Made by a program: the position numbers and the translations under genes. From positions 1 through 64,000 of the forward strand of contig JADJES010000004.1 of assembly GCA_016708955.1 (NCBI GenBank): a stretch of DNA of 64,000 bases, written 5' to 3'. Shown here piece by piece: positions 39,011 through 47,439 of this stretch. The notes under the pieces were generated by a model. The model ran no database searches. It saw only the letters and a list, made by a program, of their open reading frames with translations, and was not told where the DNA came from. This stretch comes from Nitrosomonas sp. Its GTDB lineage: Bacteria > Pseudomonadota > Gammaproteobacteria > Burkholderiales > Nitrosomonadaceae. Each line of letters begins with the position of its first letter. The first letter of the stretch is position 1.

Positions 39011-39255
39011 AGGATCCAAATTTTTATATGTAAGCAAAATGTTACACGGATATAATCATTTCACATTATTCGAATATTTGCAATTTAGAAATTTTTGTAA
39101 AAAAATTCTGGCCTTCTATGTATTTCGAGGCGTGGAAAAATATAAGCAGAATAAAACTTGAATATCTCGTAATTAATACGCAGAAATCATGCCTTATTTA
39201 TATTAATTTACAATCAACAAGATGATCCATCCAGCGATTATGCGGCGCAGGGAAA

Positions 39256-39361
39256 ATAAAGCACCCCGCCGCAAGCAGCGGAGTATTAACTGCGCTCTTC
39301 AATCTGCTGGTTTTCAACCAGCTTTCGCCCCAATGGGCGGGGAATTGAACCCTCAGAGATT
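39256..39361 (+). repeat. Structured intergenic repeat, copy B
   Basis: The counterpart of 28514-28620. A GCTGGTT/AACCAGC hairpin (39306-39312 with 39316-39322), a CCGC/GCGG stem and a GGGGAATTGAACC tail are all present. Where copy A has CTAGTT/AACTAG, this copy has CTGGTT/AACCAG, a paired change. Confidence 0.55.
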
Positions 39362-39690
39362 AAAAGATTTCGTCATTTATTGTCTTAAATCTCAGATAAC
39401 ACGGATTCGCACAGATGCTACTTTATGGCTCTGAAATCTGTATTCATCTGTTTTTATAGGGGGGCTGTCTGTTCCACTGTACGCGTGGTCATTGAAGTAC
39501 TCATTCCGTAGCCTTTTAGTTAGTTCGGAATTTTCTAGGATTTTCTTGCAAAGGTACAAATTGGGGCAGGTGTATATTTTAGATACGTTTCTAATAAATT
39601 CATGAAGTGTGAAAAATGTTGTTATCGACACTCCATTTTTTATGGCATGCCGTTAATTTAATTGTTAAATCTTAGATGCAGAATCATGGG
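39362..39690. other. Non-coding stretch before the YcnI-like gene
   Basis: No supported gene. The sequence is AT-rich and leads to the TGCGAC palindrome at 39691. An open minus-strand frame exists but has no family resemblance or ribosome site. Confidence 0.5.
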
Positions 39691-39707
39691 TGCGACATTT
39701 CGTCGCA
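39691..39707. promoter_or_regulatory. TGCGAC...GTCGCA palindrome upstream of the YcnI-like gene
   Basis: TGCGACATTTCGTCGCA, preceded by GGG and followed by TTG. The same element occurs at 40685-40701 and 51645-51661, each about 105-135 bp upstream of an exported-protein gene. It is a good candidate operator, or a hairpin in the leader RNA. Confidence 0.6.
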
Positions 39708-39841
39708 TTGTTTTTTCTTCCAGGAAGAAAGATACTCTTATAGGTATTAGCAACAGTATTAAATAGTCAAAATTATGAATACGACTAAATCCCTATTACA
39801 CAATTACTTTCTTAGTATTTCTCTTAGGAAATAGAATAAAC

Positions 39842-40594
39842 ATGAACAAAATGAAATTACTTGCACGTACATTGACTGGCATCATGCTGATGGGTTTGGG
39901 GCAGAGCGTGCTGGCGCATACGCGCCTAGATGTTCCCACGCAAACTGAAGGAACTCGGACAATCAATAATATCGTAATTGGTCACTCCTGCAGTGATACT
40001 GTCCGTGTTATTGGGACATCAGTTGTATTTCCAAATGGTCTGGATTCAGCTATTCTCGTGGATGGTCAGCCGCATGGTGGTCCATTGACTGATTTCCTGA
40101 CAAATTATGGAAATAATTTTCAGCTTTTATGGAATCGCGGAGCATTCGATGCGATGGCAGAGAAAAAAGATTCAAACGGTAACGTGGTTGGATTCTGGGT
40201 GGGCGGTGGACCCGGTATGCCGAGCGATTTGAATGTTGCCACGCCTGTGAGACTTACAGCAGCCGGAATCGAACCGACATCCTGCGCCAGTAGCGTGAAA
40301 ATCAGTGTTTCGATTGCTAATATCTGCGAAATTACCGGTGTGGGTGATTTTAACAGCAGAGATGGTGTCGTTGATCTGTGGACGCATAATAACCTGGGCA
40401 CCCCATATGATCGCGTGAGCACAACCGACGATGGCCCGGCTTCATTTACTATTACGCGCGATCTGGTAACAAATCCATTGCCTTCATCATGTGGTGGTAC
40501 TGGCGTCACTGTAGAAGTAAAACCATCGGCCGCGCAAATTAATCGCGATATGCCAGTTGTAATTGACGGGCAACAGATCTGGCCGCTGCCGTAG
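39842..40594 (+). CDS. Secreted YcnI/DUF1775-like copper-region protein
   Basis: ATG 39842 follows AGGA. A signal peptide (MNKMKLLARTLTGIMLMGLG, cleaved after VLA) leaves a mature protein starting with histidine: HTRLDVPTQTEGTRTINNIV, then IGHSCSDTVRVIGTSVVFPN. The HxxLxxxxxxxG start and the later GHSC block resemble YcnI (DUF1775) proteins, which bind copper through the N-terminal histidine. The C-terminal half (FNSRDGVVDLWTHNNLGTPY) was not recognised. A terminator follows at 40639. Assignment is by motif resemblance only, but the surrounding copper-type genes support it. Confidence 0.55.
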   Translation: MNKMKLLARTLTGIMLMGLGQSVLAHTRLDVPTQTEGTRTINNIVIGHSCSDTVRVIGTSVVFPNGLDSAILVDGQPHGGPLTDFLTNYGNNFQLLWNRGAFDAMAEKKDSNGNVVGFWVGGGPGMPSDLNVATPVRLTAAGIEPTSCASSVKISVSIANICEITGVGDFNSRDGVVDLWTHNNLGTPYDRVSTTDDGPASFTITRDLVTNPLPSSCGGTGVTVEVKPSAAQINRDMPVVIDGQQIWPLP

Positions 40595-40638
40595 ATCGCT
40601 AAACCATGAGCTCTTTACGGAGCTTGCCGCAACGGGAA

Positions 40639-40675
40639 AACCCGACAAGATATTGCTAGCTTGTCGGGTTTTTGT
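40639..40675 (+). terminator. Rho-independent terminator after the YcnI-like gene
   Basis: The stem AACCCGACAA (40639-40648) pairs with TTGTCGGGTT (40661-40670), followed by a T-rich tract. A related hairpin is found at 51675-51709 in the inverted duplicate. Confidence 0.9.
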
Positions 40676-40684
40676 TGATGGGGG

Positions 40685-40701
40685 TGCGACATTTTGTCGC
40701 A
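40685..40701. promoter_or_regulatory. TGCGACA...TGTCGCA palindrome upstream of the 40806 gene
   Basis: TGCGACATTTTGTCGCA is a perfect 7+7 inverted repeat around three bases, 105 bp upstream of the start codon. The same sequence is at 51645-51661 in the duplicate; a close variant is at 39691-39707. Confidence 0.62.
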
Positions 40702-40805
40702 TTGCTATTTGTTTGCCTGAACAAGATAATAAGATCAGGTACTACGATAAAGGTGTAGCTCCAGAAATAGCTTAATGCGTCTTTACGACATGAGGAGAAT
40801 TAATT

Positions 40806-41265
40806 ATGCAACCCAACATCTTGAAAAAATTATCAATCAGCATTTTTATGTTGGCGTATACGATAGGTTATGCGCAGCTCAGTGGAGCGGATGAAGGTGG
40901 TGCAGTATTGGATCCAACAGGTACCGTTAGAAATTTTACCGGTTATGCGCAAATCACCTGCTTTGATAACGGCAATGGACCGGCTGATTATTTAGAAGCC
41001 GATATAATAGACCTTTCCGCCCCAGTGGAACATTTATTGGTTAATTTGCTGTTGCTAAAGGGTGACAGGGCGATTAGTGTCAGCGACACAGTTTCAGGGG
41101 ATGCAATCCAAGCCCACCCATTATACTGCAAGGAGGAACGGGGTTTATTTGTTGGTGGTGAACAAAACCGATGTAGGTCCAAGACAATTTATAGTCGACT
41201 ATCATTGTAAGACAGCAACAGGTGCTCATACCGGAACAGATATTAATGTCAAACAATTTGAGTGA
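40806..41265 (+). pseudogene. Exported protein of unknown family ('NFTGYAQI' protein), copy A, frameshifted
   Basis: ATG 40806 follows GAGGAG. A signal peptide (MQPNILKKLSISIFMLAYTI) precedes VRNFTGYAQITCFDNGNGPA, DYLEADIIDLSAPVEHLLVN, and SVSDTVSGDAIQAHPLYCK. Near 41130 the frame shifts; the other frame continues GVYLLVVNKTDVGPRQFIVD and YHCKTATGAHTGTDINVKQF up to 41265. Copy B (51084-51540) has the same protein, broken at the same site. The conserved cysteines (ITCF, LYCK, YHCK) suggest disulfides. I do not recognise the family. The next gene is a thioredoxin-like protein, possibly its partner. Confidence 0.65.
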
Positions 41266-41390
41266 TTCTTGACGTTTAGGATGTTAAACCGTGATTTATT
41301 TGATATCCCAGTTTCTTGTAGTGGTGAGCCTGGAAGATGATTGGATAGCATTGTCAAATGATTCAAATAATCAATGAAGGTACCAGAACA

Positions 41391-41900
41391 ATGATTAAGA
41401 AAATAAAGTGGTTGTTCTTTATAGTTCCAATGCTGAGTCTGTTTACAACGACATCAGTTGCAGAACATCTGGATAAGATCTCCCCTGCCTGTACGCTGAC
41501 TACATTGGAAGGTGCGCCCGCGCATAATTTGCAGGAATTTAAAGGGAAAGTTGTTTACATGGATTTCTGGGCATCTTGGTGTCTCCCTTGTGTGAAATCC
41601 TTTCCTTTCTTAAATGAGCTCGATCATGATTTAAAAGAAAAAGGCTTACATGTCATCGGCATTAATCTGGATGAGAAAGTTACAGATGCCCAGGAATTTC
41701 TTGCTAAATATCCGGTGGATTTTTCTATTGTTGCGGATCCCAGTAAACAATGCGCCAAAGGTTTTGAAGTAATAGCAATGCCAACATCCTATTTAATTGA
41801 TCGAAAAGGAAACATTCGGCATATACATCGAGGATTTCGTTCTGGTGAAACTAACGAGTTGCGTGCTTTAATTACTCAACTTGTGATGGAACATCCATAA
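41391..41900 (+). CDS. TlpA-family thioredoxin-like protein, copy A
   Basis: The start is taken at ATG 41391 (MIKKIKWLFFIVPMLSLFTT, a signal peptide) rather than 41358. The thioredoxin domain has the active site DFWASWCLPCVKSFPFLNEL, then VIGINLDEKVTDAQEFLAKY and the cis-proline loop EVIAMPTSYLIDRKGNIRHI. TlpA/ResA proteins reduce disulfides in exported proteins, for example during cytochrome maturation. It follows the cysteine-bearing exported protein, and the pair is duplicated at 50447-51540. This copy is intact, whereas copy B is frameshifted. Confidence 0.9.
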   Translation: MIKKIKWLFFIVPMLSLFTTTSVAEHLDKISPACTLTTLEGAPAHNLQEFKGKVVYMDFWASWCLPCVKSFPFLNELDHDLKEKGLHVIGINLDEKVTDAQEFLAKYPVDFSIVADPSKQCAKGFEVIAMPTSYLIDRKGNIRHIHRGFRSGETNELRALITQLVMEHP

Positions 41901-42258
41901 GGACCTACATCGACGACCCCAATTTTCATAAAAAAAGTCAATATGCTACGATCGGTTAGGCTAATGCTTATAAGCAGGTATCGGTTTGACAGGTTGTATC
42001 AATGGGTTCATTGGTAAATTTAGACATGCTGCCTCCTTGTATGCATAACAGATGTTAATGAGGAATGACATTATAGTAAGTCATGTATTTGTATATCGGT
42101 TATAGCAGATTCTCTGGTCTGATAGACATTGCCGGTCAATCTCTTTGCCTACATTTAAGGCAACAATCAGAAGTCTATTTGCCCCTATACTTAGCACATT
42201 CATCTACAACCTCATCCACAGATTTTGTGGAAAAAATCTCTTACTGATTATTGGTATT

Positions 42259-42685
42259 CTACAAAGAAAAACGATCTTCCAGCCAGCCCGCCCACTTCAC
42301 CGCCATGACAATCAAATCAGCACGATACTTTGCATTATATTTTTTTGGAGTACGCGAATGATAATAGGCTGCTCTCGTCCAGATGTCGCCTTTATCATTC
42401 TTGATATGTAAACGGACTCGCCAAGCGGCTAGATCATAAGCATAACACCCCGAATTTGCTACATGGGCAGGAGTAATGCCATATTTGGATAAATCTTGAA
42501 GAAACAAAGTATTAAATTGCATTGAGCCAACATCATGAGTACCGTTACTGTTACGCACCCATTGACCTGGTTTTCCGCCCTCTTTCGGCTATTGCGAGTA
42601 AGATATTAGCTGGTATTTCATACTTAATGGCTGCTGTAATTGAGCACACCACTCTTTCTTGCATATCCGGTGGCAAATCCATCAT
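42259..42685 (-). pseudogene. Lytic transglycosylase (SLT/VirB1-like), frameshifted
   Basis: From 42685 the minus strand reads MMDLPPDMQERVVCSITAAI, then KYEIPANILLAIAE, where the catalytic glutamate lies. After a break near 42583 it continues EGGKPGQWVRNSNGTHDVGS and MQFNTLFLQDLSKYGITPAH, and TRAAYYHSRTPKKYNAKYRA to 42259. GxxQ-type substrate motifs (DVGSMQFN) place it with VirB1-like transglycosylases that cut peptidoglycan for secretion or conjugation machines. No other transfer genes are nearby, so it is an orphan, perhaps a relic of an integrative element. Confidence 0.7.
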
Positions 42686-42799
42686 CGAACAAATCGCTTA
42701 AATACCTTATTCATTATTTACCCCTTCCTTGCGAAATATTGTTCATACCTGATGATTCCTGGGCCTGGCCTTTTTCAATGGCGTTGCTACAGAGCCAAT

Positions 42800-43443
42800 T
42801 GCTAGCATTGTCTGACGGTTACCGCGAATCGGCGGCGAGCTGGGAGGAAGTATTAACTGACTTGAAACAGCGTGGTCTCAAGATGGCGCCTAAATTGGCT
42901 ATCGGTGATGGCTCTCTTGGATTCTGGAAAGCGGTCACCAAGCTCTGGCCAGAAACCGATCAGCAGCGCTGCTGGGTGCATAAGACTGCCAATGTATTGG
43001 AAAAACTACCCAAGGCCATGCAACCCAAAGTCAAAGAAGCCTTGCATGATATTTGGCAAGCGGAAACCCGGGAAGAGGCATACAAAGCCTTTGAGCATTG
43101 CATCGAGCGTTTCAATCCGAAATATCCGGGCGCGATGGATTGCTTGGCCAAGGACAAAGATTCCATGTTGGCTTTCTATGATTATCCTGCCGAAAACTGG
43201 CAGCACATCAGAACCACCAATCCGATTGAATCAGTATTTGCTACTGTCAGACTAAGAACTGCCAAAACAAAAAATTGTGGAAGCCGCATAACAACACTGA
43301 CGATGGCATTCAAACTCATGGAAACCGCACAGAAGAAATGGTTCCGGTTAAGAGGTTATAATCTGTTAGCAGATGTAATCAATGGCGTTAAATTTGTTAA
43401 CGGTATTAAACAAGCAGAGGATCAAAAACAGAATGCCGCTTGA
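42800..43443 (+). pseudogene. IS256-family transposase, C-terminal fragment
   Basis: The open frame gives the last 210 residues of an IS256 transposase: LSDGYRESAASWEEVLTDLK, then LAIGDGSLGFWKAVTKLWPE, QRCWVHKTANVLEKLPKAMQ, and HIRTTNPIESVFATVRLRTA. The first third of the gene, including the first catalytic aspartate, is missing, so this is a truncated relic. It differs in sequence from the IS256-family element at 15853-18470 and belongs to another subgroup. It abuts the broken transglycosylase gene. Confidence 0.85.
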
Positions 43444-43597
43444 TTCTCTATACACCAGATTTGACTATAGCTCTACCTTTATGCAGAATAACCCTTTGTA
43501 CCGCTATCAGGCAGGGCAAACCTTCCAATTCCGCCCTTTTCGTCAACCATGATAACGGTATATACGTTACATTATTGGGTATAAAATAGGCTCTTTT

Positions 43598-44032
43598 ATG
43601 AAACCCATAAATCTCGTAAGCCTCAGCATAATATTGCTCGGCTCATTTTTTAATGATTCAGTCCGGGCGGAAGGAGGGCACTTCGGTGGCGGGTATGGAG
43701 GAGGGCACTACGGTGGCTGGCATGGAGGAGGACACTTCGATGGCTGGCATGGAGGAGGCCACTTTGGATACGATTTAGCCTTGGGTTTAGGTTATGGTGT
43801 AGGTCACTATGGTTATGGCGCGCCTTATTTTCCCTATCCATATTATCCCTACCCGCCGGTGGTTGCAGCACCCTCGCCCCCATCAGAGTATGCACAACAG
43901 AATATGCCACCAACTCCCGAGCTACAAACCAACTATTGGCACTATTGTCGGAATCAAGACGGCTACTATCCGTATGTCAGGGAGTGTCCGGGCGGCTGGG
44001 AAAAAATATCTCCACAACCTCCCTTACAATAG
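43598..44032 (+). CDS. Glycine/histidine-rich exported protein
   Basis: The 144-residue product has a signal peptide (MKPINLVSLSIILLGSFFND, cleaved near VRAEG). A low-complexity segment made of repeats of the type GGWHGGGHFD follows (27-base units in DNA, about 43700-43770), then a Tyr/Pro-rich stretch (YGAPYFPYPYYPYPPVVAAP). The C-terminal block NYWHYCRNQDGYYPYVRECP is a conserved ending of many small exported proteins of Gram-negative bacteria. The His-Gly repeats could bind metal. The function is unknown. Confidence 0.7.
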   Translation: MKPINLVSLSIILLGSFFNDSVRAEGGHFGGGYGGGHYGGWHGGGHFDGWHGGGHFGYDLALGLGYGVGHYGYGAPYFPYPYYPYPPVVAAPSPPSEYAQQNMPPTPELQTNYWHYCRNQDGYYPYVRECPGGWEKISPQPPLQ

Positions 44033-44916
44033 ACACTTTATCAGGTAGATCAGGTACAGGTATGTCCTAAGAATGTCTCTTAATGATTGTTCGGAACATC
44101 TTGATGTAAACACAAGCATGATTAAAGGTGCCTTGTTCTATTTAGAATGTACTATGGGTGACTGAAAAGCGAGATTTGAGTGATTGCGCCAAATCATCTA
44201 TGAAAACATCACCCGGGTAACCATTGGGTATTATAAGATAAAATGTTAAAGCCCTCTCGGTCGTACTCATGCCCCAGATATGCAAATCATGAAGCCTGTT
44301 ACGCCTGGAAGCTGGTGCAAATATCGGCTATAGCCGATATATCGAAATGCGATGGTAGGGCAGAGAAAGTGCTAATTGTATCGATTCTCTCAACAAACCC
44401 CCTTGTTAGGAATCTGGTAACATGCGGCACAATGCGGCAATATTCTTCTCTCTAAAAGGGGGCGGCGCGACCTATAAATATACAAAGGTTTAAACTAATT
44501 CTTTATGAACAACATTGAATGTTCTTTTGGATAGGTGGACATTTAACGGAGCCATAGGAACAAAAAGCGCAGCAATCTCTGGGTTTTGGCTTAAGCAAAG
44601 TCACGCAATTTTACAATCATAAAAGTATTGGCACAAGTCGCTTGGCATGATCTCTCTTTCGTAATGCAGACAATATGGGCAAGTAATAGTCGATTCTAGA
44701 ATAATATTTGTCATAGCTATTAATAGCCATATTAAGTGTATTATATTTTTAATCAATCATAATGTTTGAATTTAAAACTACTATCTTTTTATATGTAGGT
44801 AAGTAAATAGTAAGGTAAGAGGGAAAAATGGCTTTGTTTCATAATTTGGTGTGTAATAAATACATTTACTATACCCAATATGTTTCTAGTAGAAGGTTCA
44901 TAATAGATTTATTTAT
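44033..44916. other. Non-coding stretch upstream of flgB/IS4
   Basis: No supported gene in nearly 900 bp. The right part probably holds the original promoter region of flgB, now separated from the gene by the IS4-family element. The rest shows no clear pattern. Confidence 0.45.
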
Positions 44917-44925
44917 ACAATGCTT
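44917..44925. repeat. Target duplication (left) of the IS4-family element
   Basis: ACAATGCTT is repeated exactly at 46259-46267. The right copy contains the flgB start codon (46262-46264). Confidence 0.88.
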
Positions 44926-46258
44926 CAGTAGTGTCCGGTTAAATTAGCTGTTGAAACGATAGAAGCCAGTATTGATGAGGATTGCAGAGAAAATATTTTG
45001 GTGCCGATTTGAAATCATATTTTGCAAATTCAGGTTCGAGTAATCTCCAGAAGTTGAACCTTCTGGAGGTGATCTATGAACTTTGGAAAAACGCTGTTCG
45101 CACAACTGGTGGAGTTTGTGCCATGGACGAGCTTCGCGAGAATCGTGGCTCGTCATGGTGGCGATTCGGGCGTGCGCAATCTGAGTTGTACCGAGCAATT
45201 CCGCGCCATGGCTTTTGCGCAGCTGACCTACCGCGAGAGTCTGCGAGATATCGAAGCCTGCTTGCTGGCCAACCAGGCGAAGCTGTACAGCATGGGTTTT
45301 CGCGCGGCAGTCAAACGTTCGACACTGGCCGACGCCAACGAAGCACGCAACTGGCACATCTGGGAAGACTTGGCTACATTGCTGATCCGGCGTGCACGCA
45401 AACTGTATTGCAACGACAGCTTCGGTGTCGATCTGACCAATACGGTCTACGCACTGGATGCGACGACCATAGACCTGTGCCTGTCGCTGTTTCCATGGGC
45501 ACCGTTTCGCACCAGCAAGGCGGCGGTCAGACTGCATACCCTGCTGGATTTGCGCGGCAATATTCCGGCTTTCATCCACATCACGGATGGCAAGACCCAC
45601 GAAGTCAACGTGCTGGATACCTTGCCCTTCGAGGCAGGAGCTTTCTACGTGATGGATCGGGGTTATCTGGATTTCAGTCGCCTGTTCACGCTGCATCAGT
45701 CGGGTGCGTTCTTCGTAACTCGCGCCAAACGAGGAATGAACGCACACAGAGTGTACTCGATGAAAGTCGATCGGAGTACCGGCATCATCTGCGATCAGCG
45801 CATCGTGCTCGACGGTTTCTACATCTCGCAGGACTATCCCGAGCAACTGAGGCGCATCCGCTTCAAAGACCCGGAAACCGGCAAAACGTTGGTGTTCCTG
45901 ACCAACAACACGGCCCTGCCTGCACTGACGATTGCCGCACTGTACAAAAGTCGCTGGCAAGTCGAGCTGTTCTTCAAGTGGATCAAGCAACATCTGCGTA
46001 TCAAACGTTTCATCGGCAACAGCGAGAATGCGGTGAAAACGCAGATCTGGTGCGCCGTCGCCACTTACGTGCTGATCGCCATTGTTAAAAAGGAGCTTCA
46101 AATTGATGCCTCGCTCTACACTTTGCTACAGATTTTATCGGTCTCTGTTTTTGAGAAAAACCAGTTGCGACAAGCCTTACAAGGCGCCGTCTACATTCCA
46201 GAACAGTGCGGCGCCGCTAACCAACTAAATTTGTTAAACTTTTAACCGGACACTACTG
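44926..46258 (+). mobile_element. Complete IS4-family insertion sequence
   Basis: The 1333-bp element has terminal inverted repeats CAGTAGTGTCCGGTTAA at both ends and a 9-bp duplication ACAATGCTT. One intact transposase gene fills it. Perfect ends and duplication indicate recent insertion, exactly at the start of flgB. Confidence 0.92.
45076..46245 (+). CDS. IS4-family transposase
   Basis: The intact product has 389 residues with a GGAGGTGATC ribosome site before ATG 45076. An N-terminal DUF4372-like region (TLFAQLVEFVPWTSFARIVA, then NLSCTEQFRAMAFAQLTYRE) precedes the DDE domain: YALDATTIDLCLSLFPWAPF, then YVMDRGYLDFSRLFTLHQSG, and the Y-R-E-like signature LYKSRWQVELFFKWIKQHLR. All catalytic residues appear present. 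A long open frame on the opposite strand (46101-44944) is only a shadow of the high coding density here. Confidence 0.93.
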   Translation: MNFGKTLFAQLVEFVPWTSFARIVARHGGDSGVRNLSCTEQFRAMAFAQLTYRESLRDIEACLLANQAKLYSMGFRAAVKRSTLADANEARNWHIWEDLATLLIRRARKLYCNDSFGVDLTNTVYALDATTIDLCLSLFPWAPFRTSKAAVRLHTLLDLRGNIPAFIHITDGKTHEVNVLDTLPFEAGAFYVMDRGYLDFSRLFTLHQSGAFFVTRAKRGMNAHRVYSMKVDRSTGIICDQRIVLDGFYISQDYPEQLRRIRFKDPETGKTLVFLTNNTALPALTIAALYKSRWQVELFFKWIKQHLRIKRFIGNSENAVKTQIWCAVATYVLIAIVKKELQIDASLYTLLQILSVSVFEKNQLRQALQGAVYIPEQCGAANQLNLLNF

Positions 46259-46261
46259 ACA

Positions 46262-46588
46262 ATGCTTATTAGTAAACTTGATAAAAATAAAGAATTGGAT
46301 TTATATCATCAAGCTTTGAATTTAAGAGTTGCAAGGCAAGAATTGCTTTCAAGCAATGTAGCAAATGCAGATACTCCTAATTTTAAGGCGAAAGACATTG
46401 ACTTTTCTAGTGTACTACGTGAGAAACTTGCATTAACAACAAATACAACCAAGGTTGGTTTAATAACAACATCTTCAGGACACATTAGCACTGATCCAAC
46501 AGGGATCCTCGAAGGTAACTTATTATATCGTGTTCCTTTGCAACCTAGTGCAGATGGAAACAGTTGGCACGGAAGGCAAGTGAGCTGA
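46262..46588 (+). pseudogene. flgB: FlgB flagellar basal-body rod protein, C-terminally truncated
   Basis: ATG 46262 lies within the right target duplication of the IS4 element. The sequence MLISKLDKNKELDLYHQALN, LRVARQELLSSNVANADTPN and FKAKDIDFSSVLREKLALTT is the typical N-terminus of FlgB. Near YRVPLQPSADGNS the family continues with a long C-terminal helix, but here it runs into WHGRQVS and a stop. An unrelated transposase-like fragment starts 16 bp later. Thus flgB is hit at both ends: its promoter is displaced by IS4 and its last third is lost. FlgB forms the proximal rod; no other flagellar genes are in the window. Confidence 0.85.
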
Positions 46589-46603
46589 ACACTTGAGGCG
46601 GCG

Positions 46604-46921
46604 ATGGAGCGGCTAAAGAAGGCCATAACGGCGGCAGAACTCAGAGCTGCACTAGCGATCACGCTGCCATTGGTACTAGGTTTGAGGCTGGAACAGACGG
46701 CGCTTGCTATTGGACGCACGATAGGTGTCACTTGCAGAATGCGCACCCGATATGATTCAGCGACGGGAGAAGAAAAGAAAACCACACGCAGCAAATGTGA
46801 GCTACGTAACCGCGCTAAGGCCAGCCTGAAGCAGGAAGTCAGGATTCTGGATGAAGCCAGCATTCTGGTTGTTCAGTTTAAAAACATTATTATCTGTCAT
46901 TGCGGGGTTTTCCTTTCTTGA
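46604..46921 (+). pseudogene. Helix-turn-helix fragment resembling the start of an IS630-type transposase
   Basis: The frame MERLKKAITAAELRAALAIT, LPLVLGLRLEQTALAIGRTI and GVTCRMRTRYDSATGEEKKT, then SKCELRNRAKASLKQEVRIL, looks like the N-terminal DNA-binding part of IS630-like transposases, where repeated LRAAL and LSLEQTA-x-xIGR motifs are common. No catalytic domain follows. It begins just where flgB is cut off, so it probably marks the end of an element whose remainder was deleted. Family call is tentative. Confidence 0.5.
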
Positions 46922-47439
46922 TAGTTGATCTGGGGTGTTCTTTATCAACAGATTACACCGCTCTCTTCTCTTATCAGACACCAGAAATAAGCATAGCTCG
47001 GATCCCTACTGTTATAACCGCCACCACCATTAATCAGTATGTGCTGTTATTACGTCCTCATCAAGCCGCGATAGCGAATTTTTTATTGTGATCTTTGTTG
47101 ATCTTTCTGATTGGCGCATCATGACATCTTTTACACTTGAGTAAGGTTTGACAGAATTAACACGCATATTCTGCGTTCTTATTAGGGCAGGTGTGAGGGA
47201 GCTCTTACGCACAATAGGGCCTACTTTCCTGTCGCAACTTTTCCGGCAATCTCGTTATTTGCTAATCGATTAAACATCTGTGACTGGTCGCAGGCGAAAA
47301 ATATCTTCCATTGATTTGTGTTATGCTTCTTTGGCTTCATCTAATTCACCAGAAACCACAATAAATAACTTATTCCACTCAACGGCAGTGTTCGGCAATA
47401 CTTCAGAAACGACTATTTTATTTCAAGCTTCCATAGGAA
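46922..47439. other. Non-coding stretch, no gene recognised
   Basis: About 520 bp between the transposase fragment and the end of the DUF3570 gene. Possible frames are short and show no family resemblance. Probably deletion debris. Confidence 0.45.

Noticed and set aside
39392..39631. Minus-strand 79-residue frame
   Set aside because: No ribosome site or conserved motif, and composition like intergenic debris.
43680..43770. Regular short repeats, possible CRISPR array
   Set aside because: The 27-base repeats have no unique spacers and encode an in-frame His-Gly protein segment.
44944..46101. A 385-residue open frame antisense to the IS4 transposase
   Set aside because: It mirrors the transposase codons on the opposite strand, has no family resemblance and no ribosome site.
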